Positions 51,153-52,378 of a stretch of 52,378 nucleotides of DNA are shown here, in pieces. The stretch lies in the NCBI GenBank assembly GCA_017440965.1, contig JAFSGH010000031.1, positions 1 through 52,378 of the forward strand, read 5' to 3'. This DNA is from Clostridia bacterium (lineage in GTDB: Bacteria > Bacillota > Clostridia > Oscillospirales > Acutalibacteraceae). Position numbers and translations under genes: made by a program. Position 1 is the first letter of the stretch. Every line of letters begins with the position of its first letter. Below the pieces are notes generated by a model. It made no database searches. It was not told the DNA's origin and was given only the letters and a program-made list of their open reading frames with translations.

Positions 51153-52378
51153 TTAACTGAATAAGCTCTTCAGCCAGTTGATAAAGCTGTTGAACAACTG
51201 AATAATCTTCTCAAGAAGACTAAGTGATTCTTCAACATCAGGTACCTGCATATCCATTGAAAGAGCACCTATGAGCATATAACCGTCCACAACAACAGTT
51301 ATCGTATTGGCTTCTTCGCATTCAATTCTTTTGCCGTTTACATAGAAATCAAACTCATCGTCGATCCACATATCCTGAATTCTGATTACAAGAACAGCAC
51401 CTTCGTCAACCTCAAGAGTAGAGTTCGGTCCCTGAGGGAAGAAATCTCCGCCGTTTACGGAAACCTCATACCAACCGATTCCGTCTGTTTTGCCGAAGCA
51501 GATGTAATGCTTACGGGGAGGATCGGGTATTGCGAGCACTGTAACATTAATAATTCTGATATCACCGTTTCCGAGATCAACACTTATTGTTGCACTGCCG
51601 ATTGCCACAGCTGTTATCTTACCGTCAGCATCGATTTTAACAATATTTTCATTGTTGCTCTTAAATACGGGAACAATGCAGCCATCGTCGGGATTGATTT
51701 GAATCTCCAAGCTCTTGCTTTCGCCGACAATCAGACAAATCGAATCAGGAACTATAACAGAATAATCAGGAGCATCGGGCTCATCAGGTTCCTCGGGCTC
51801 AGTCGATTTTTTTGATACTTTAATCGTTACATTTACGGAAACTTCAGATTTATCCTTGGATGTTACTGTAATAACAGCTTCACCCTCACCAACAGCCTCG
51901 ATATTACCGTTTTTGTCAACCTTAACAACTGTTTCATCACTTGAAGAGAAGGTTACTTCCTTATTTGTAGCATCATCAGGAGTAACAGTAACCTCGATCT
52001 TATCTGTTTCACCTTCGGTAAGCTCTATCTTATCCTTATTGACCTTAATTTCATCAACAGGGATAACAGGCTTGTTGACCTTAACGGGAATTTCCACAAA
52101 TATATCGGGATCATCCTTAGAGGTAACAGTGATAACAGCATCTCCGTCACCGATAGCTTCGACATTACCGTTTTCGTCAACCTTAACAACTGTTTCATCG
52201 CTTGAAGAGAAGGTTACATCCTTATTTGTAGCATCATCAGGAGTAACAGTAACCTCGAGCTTATCTGTTTCACCTTCGGTAAGCTCTATCTTATCCTTAT
52301 TGACCTTAATTTCATCAACAGGGATAACAGGCTTGTTGACCTTAACGGGAATTTCCACAAATATATCGGGATCATCCT
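51153..52378 (-). CDS. Ig-like (Big_2) repeat surface protein, 5' end outside the window
   Basis: The C-terminal 408 codons are visible; the frame stays open to the window end, so the true start lies beyond. It contains two complete Big_2 domains (KVNKDKIELTEGETDK, VTPDDATNK, FSSSDETVVKVD), the tail of another, and a diverged Big_2 copy (VGESKSLEIQINPDDG). A separate beta domain follows (HYICFGKTDGIGWYEVSVNG). The last 25 residues form an amphipathic helix ending FINWLKSLFS. No LPxTG or dockerin is seen. It is probably extracellular, in adhesion or as a scaffold. Confidence 0.85.
   Translation of the reverse strand, partial: DDPDIFVEIPVKVNKPVIPVDEIKVNKDKIELTEGETDKLEVTVTPDDATNKDVTFSSSDETVVKVDENGNVEAIGDGDAVITVTSKDDPDIFVEIPVKVNKPVIPVDEIKVNKDKIELTEGETDKIEVTVTPDDATNKEVTFSSSDETVVKVDKNGNIEAVGEGEAVITVTSKDKSEVSVNVTIKVSKKSTEPEEPDEPDAPDYSVIVPDSICLIVGESKSLEIQINPDDGCIVPVFKSNNENIVKIDADGKITAVAIGSATISVDLGNGDIRIINVTVLAIPDPPRKHYICFGKTDGIGWYEVSVNGGDFFPQGPNSTLEVDEGAVLVIRIQDMWIDDEFDFYVNGKRIECEEANTITVVVDGYMLIGALSMDMQVPDVEESLSLLEKIIQLFNSFINWLKSLFS
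51857..52378 (-). repeat. Tandem 261-bp (87-codon) Ig-domain repeat
   Basis: Two units with a 261-bp period lie at 51857-52117 and 52118-52378. The last 119 bases of each (51999-52117 and 52260-52378) are identical, and the rest differs at scattered positions. The identity runs to the window end, so more units probably follow. Confidence 0.9.

Noticed and set aside
1-52378. CRISPR array, prophage, insertion sequence or integron
   Set aside because: No regularly spaced direct repeats, transposase, integrase, or phage structural gene was seen; the only tandem repeat is the Ig-domain coding repeat.

Overview
The window looks like chromosome from a low-GC, spore-forming Firmicute of the Clostridia, most likely an Oscillospiraceae/Ruminococcaceae-type gut or rumen anaerobe. 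The evidence is the gene order (scpA-scpB-gerW-rluB, yicC-remA-gmk-rpoZ-priA-def-fmt-yugP-rsmB-rlmN-prpC-prkC-rsgA-spoVM), the sporulation genes gerW and spoVM, the AT-rich intergenic DNA with strong AGGAGG-like ribosome sites, and many scattered plant-glycan hydrolases. The genus assignment is inference. I see no phage, IS element, CRISPR array or rRNA.

Region 1 (1-28970, all + strand) is a very long run of closely spaced or overlapping housekeeping genes. It begins with an aminotransferase and ispF, then the c-di-AMP module cdaA-cdaR, a lipoprotein and an OmpR-type two-component system. Next come a DUF1385 protein, prmC, a site-2 protease, scpAB, a DUF2953 protein, gerW, rluB, yicC, remA, gmk, rpoZ, priA, def, fmt, yugP, rsmB, rlmN, prpC, prkC and rsgA. 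The run closes with a 48-codon membrane protein, a 22-codon spoVM, a tyrosine-type phosphatase and a GH43-like enzyme. The spoVM call rests on conserved residues and on its B. subtilis-like position after prkC-rsgA.

Region 2 (29020-34031, - strand) carries a GH3 beta-glucosidase with reversed domain order, purC, a GH125 alpha-mannosidase and a GNAT acetyltransferase. Region 3 (34179-38660, +) has a DEDDh exonuclease with a zinc-ribbon tail, a 945-residue amidase with a large unassigned N-terminal part, and radC. Region 4 (38821-43821) holds a divergent pair of units: a short GH78 rhamnosidase with a nitroreductase on -, and a DUF4965 'glutaminase-family' protein with coaX on +.

Region 5 (43822-47793) contains a GC-rich structured intergenic element, nrdR, a TIM-barrel isomerase-like protein, a small membrane protein, secG with a tRNA-Lys that overlaps its stop codon, an iron-dependent alcohol dehydrogenase, and a 79-codon unknown gene whose promoter is covered by an operator-like palindrome. 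Region 6 (47976-52378) has a secreted GH5 glycosidase, a DUF4317 protein, a four-helix-bundle protein, and the C-terminal part of a large Ig-like (Big_2) repeat protein cut by the window end.

No intergenic stretch exceeds 300 bases. The longest are 1-287 (hairpins plus a promoter), 46017-46235 (nested repeats upstream of the dehydrogenase), 43822-44021 (structured element and terminators) and 47794-47975 (operator-like sites). I did not find a clearly new multi-gene system. The best leads are the unknown 79-codon gene with its array of similar operator sites, the amidase N-terminal region, the c-di-AMP/lipoprotein/two-component cluster, and the secG-tRNA overlap.
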